Origin: Spirochaetaceae bacterium
Lineage (GTDB): Bacteria > Spirochaetota > Spirochaetia > Treponematales > Breznakiellaceae
Assembly (NCBI GenBank): GCA_031267955.1
Contig: JAIRYB010000027.1
Coordinates: forward strand, 1 to 6,955
Reading direction: 5' to 3'
DNA length: 6,955 bases
Each line of letters opens with the position of its first letter. Position 1 is the stretch's first letter. Of this stretch, positions 6,799-6,955 are shown piece by piece. The position numbers were made by a program, and so were the translations under genes. The notes beneath the pieces were generated by a model. It did no database searches and was not told where the DNA came from. It saw only the letters and a list, made by a program, of their open reading frames with translations.

Positions 6799-6805
6799 CA
6801 GGATG

Positions 6806-6955
6806 CTAACCCAGGATATTCCGCAGATCTTTTTTCCAGTTGCCGGATTTCAGGATATTCGCCTTGACGCCCAGGGCGCTGAGGCGTTTGGCCTGGGCGG
6901 TTTCGTCGTTGGATGTCACGGCGATGACCGGAACCGGGTGGGAAGATGCGATGAT
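6806..6955 (-). CDS. CheY-like receiver domain protein, C-terminal fragment
   Basis: The minus strand is open from the window edge to a TAG at 6808-6806, giving 49 residues. The fragment contains 'PVPVIAVTSNDETAQ', then 'LGVKANILKSGNWKKDL'. This matches the last part of a receiver domain: strand beta4 ending in the conserved Thr (fragment residue 14), helix 4, strand beta5 ending in the conserved Lys (residue 36), and a final helix. The Thr-to-Lys distance is 22 residues, the same as Thr87 to Lys109 in E. coli CheY. The residue after Lys is Ser instead of the usual Pro. The stop comes right after the last helix, so the receiver is either the whole protein or the last domain of a larger one such as a hybrid kinase. 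The phosphoacceptor Asp lies outside the window. The pyruvate kinase C-terminal 'PIIAVT' motif is a weaker alternative. Confidence 0.6.
   Translation of the reverse strand: MIASSHPVPVIAVTSNDETAQAKRLSALGVKANILKSGNWKKDLRNILG

Overview
The window looks like a GC-rich bacterial chromosome segment. The most likely source is a spirochaete (Treponema-like), but this rests on gene content and general resemblance only, since there is no rRNA or phylogenetic marker search behind it. Four complete protein genes and two gene fragments cover nearly everything. No tRNA, rRNA, CRISPR array, insertion sequence or phage gene was seen.

Region 1 (1-4569) is one plus-strand operon for carbohydrate uptake and handling. 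It contains the C-terminal part of an extracellular sugar-binding protein (1-573), two ABC permeases of the MalF and MalG types (635-1546 and 1557-2396), and a cytoplasmic DUF5107/TPR protein (2398-4569). The last three genes are separated by 10 and 1 bases, so they are probably translationally coupled. The 61-base gap between the binding protein and the first permease carries an 11-bp tandem duplication and a strong GC-rich hairpin, a layout that fits differential expression of the binding protein. No ATPase gene is present here, so the transporter may use a shared one encoded elsewhere or upstream.

Region 2 (4570-4705) is a short intergenic stretch that turns AT-rich near its end. It has a consensus -35 box just ahead of the next gene.

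Region 3 (4706-6733) encodes a complete type IIA topoisomerase B subunit, best called ParE (topoisomerase IV), with intact ATPase and Toprim motifs. It carries an unusual N-terminal tail of about 72 residues rich in Ala, Lys and Thr and free of acidic residues, resembling histone H1-like tails. This is the most interesting item in the window. No parC lies next to it inside the window.

Region 4 (6734-6955) is a convergent junction with two hairpins. The second reads as an intrinsic terminator for a minus-strand gene whose last 49 residues (6806-6955) look like the end of a CheY-like receiver domain. I see no clearly new multi-gene system. The candidates for follow-up are the ParE tail and the DUF5107 protein coupled to the sugar transporter.
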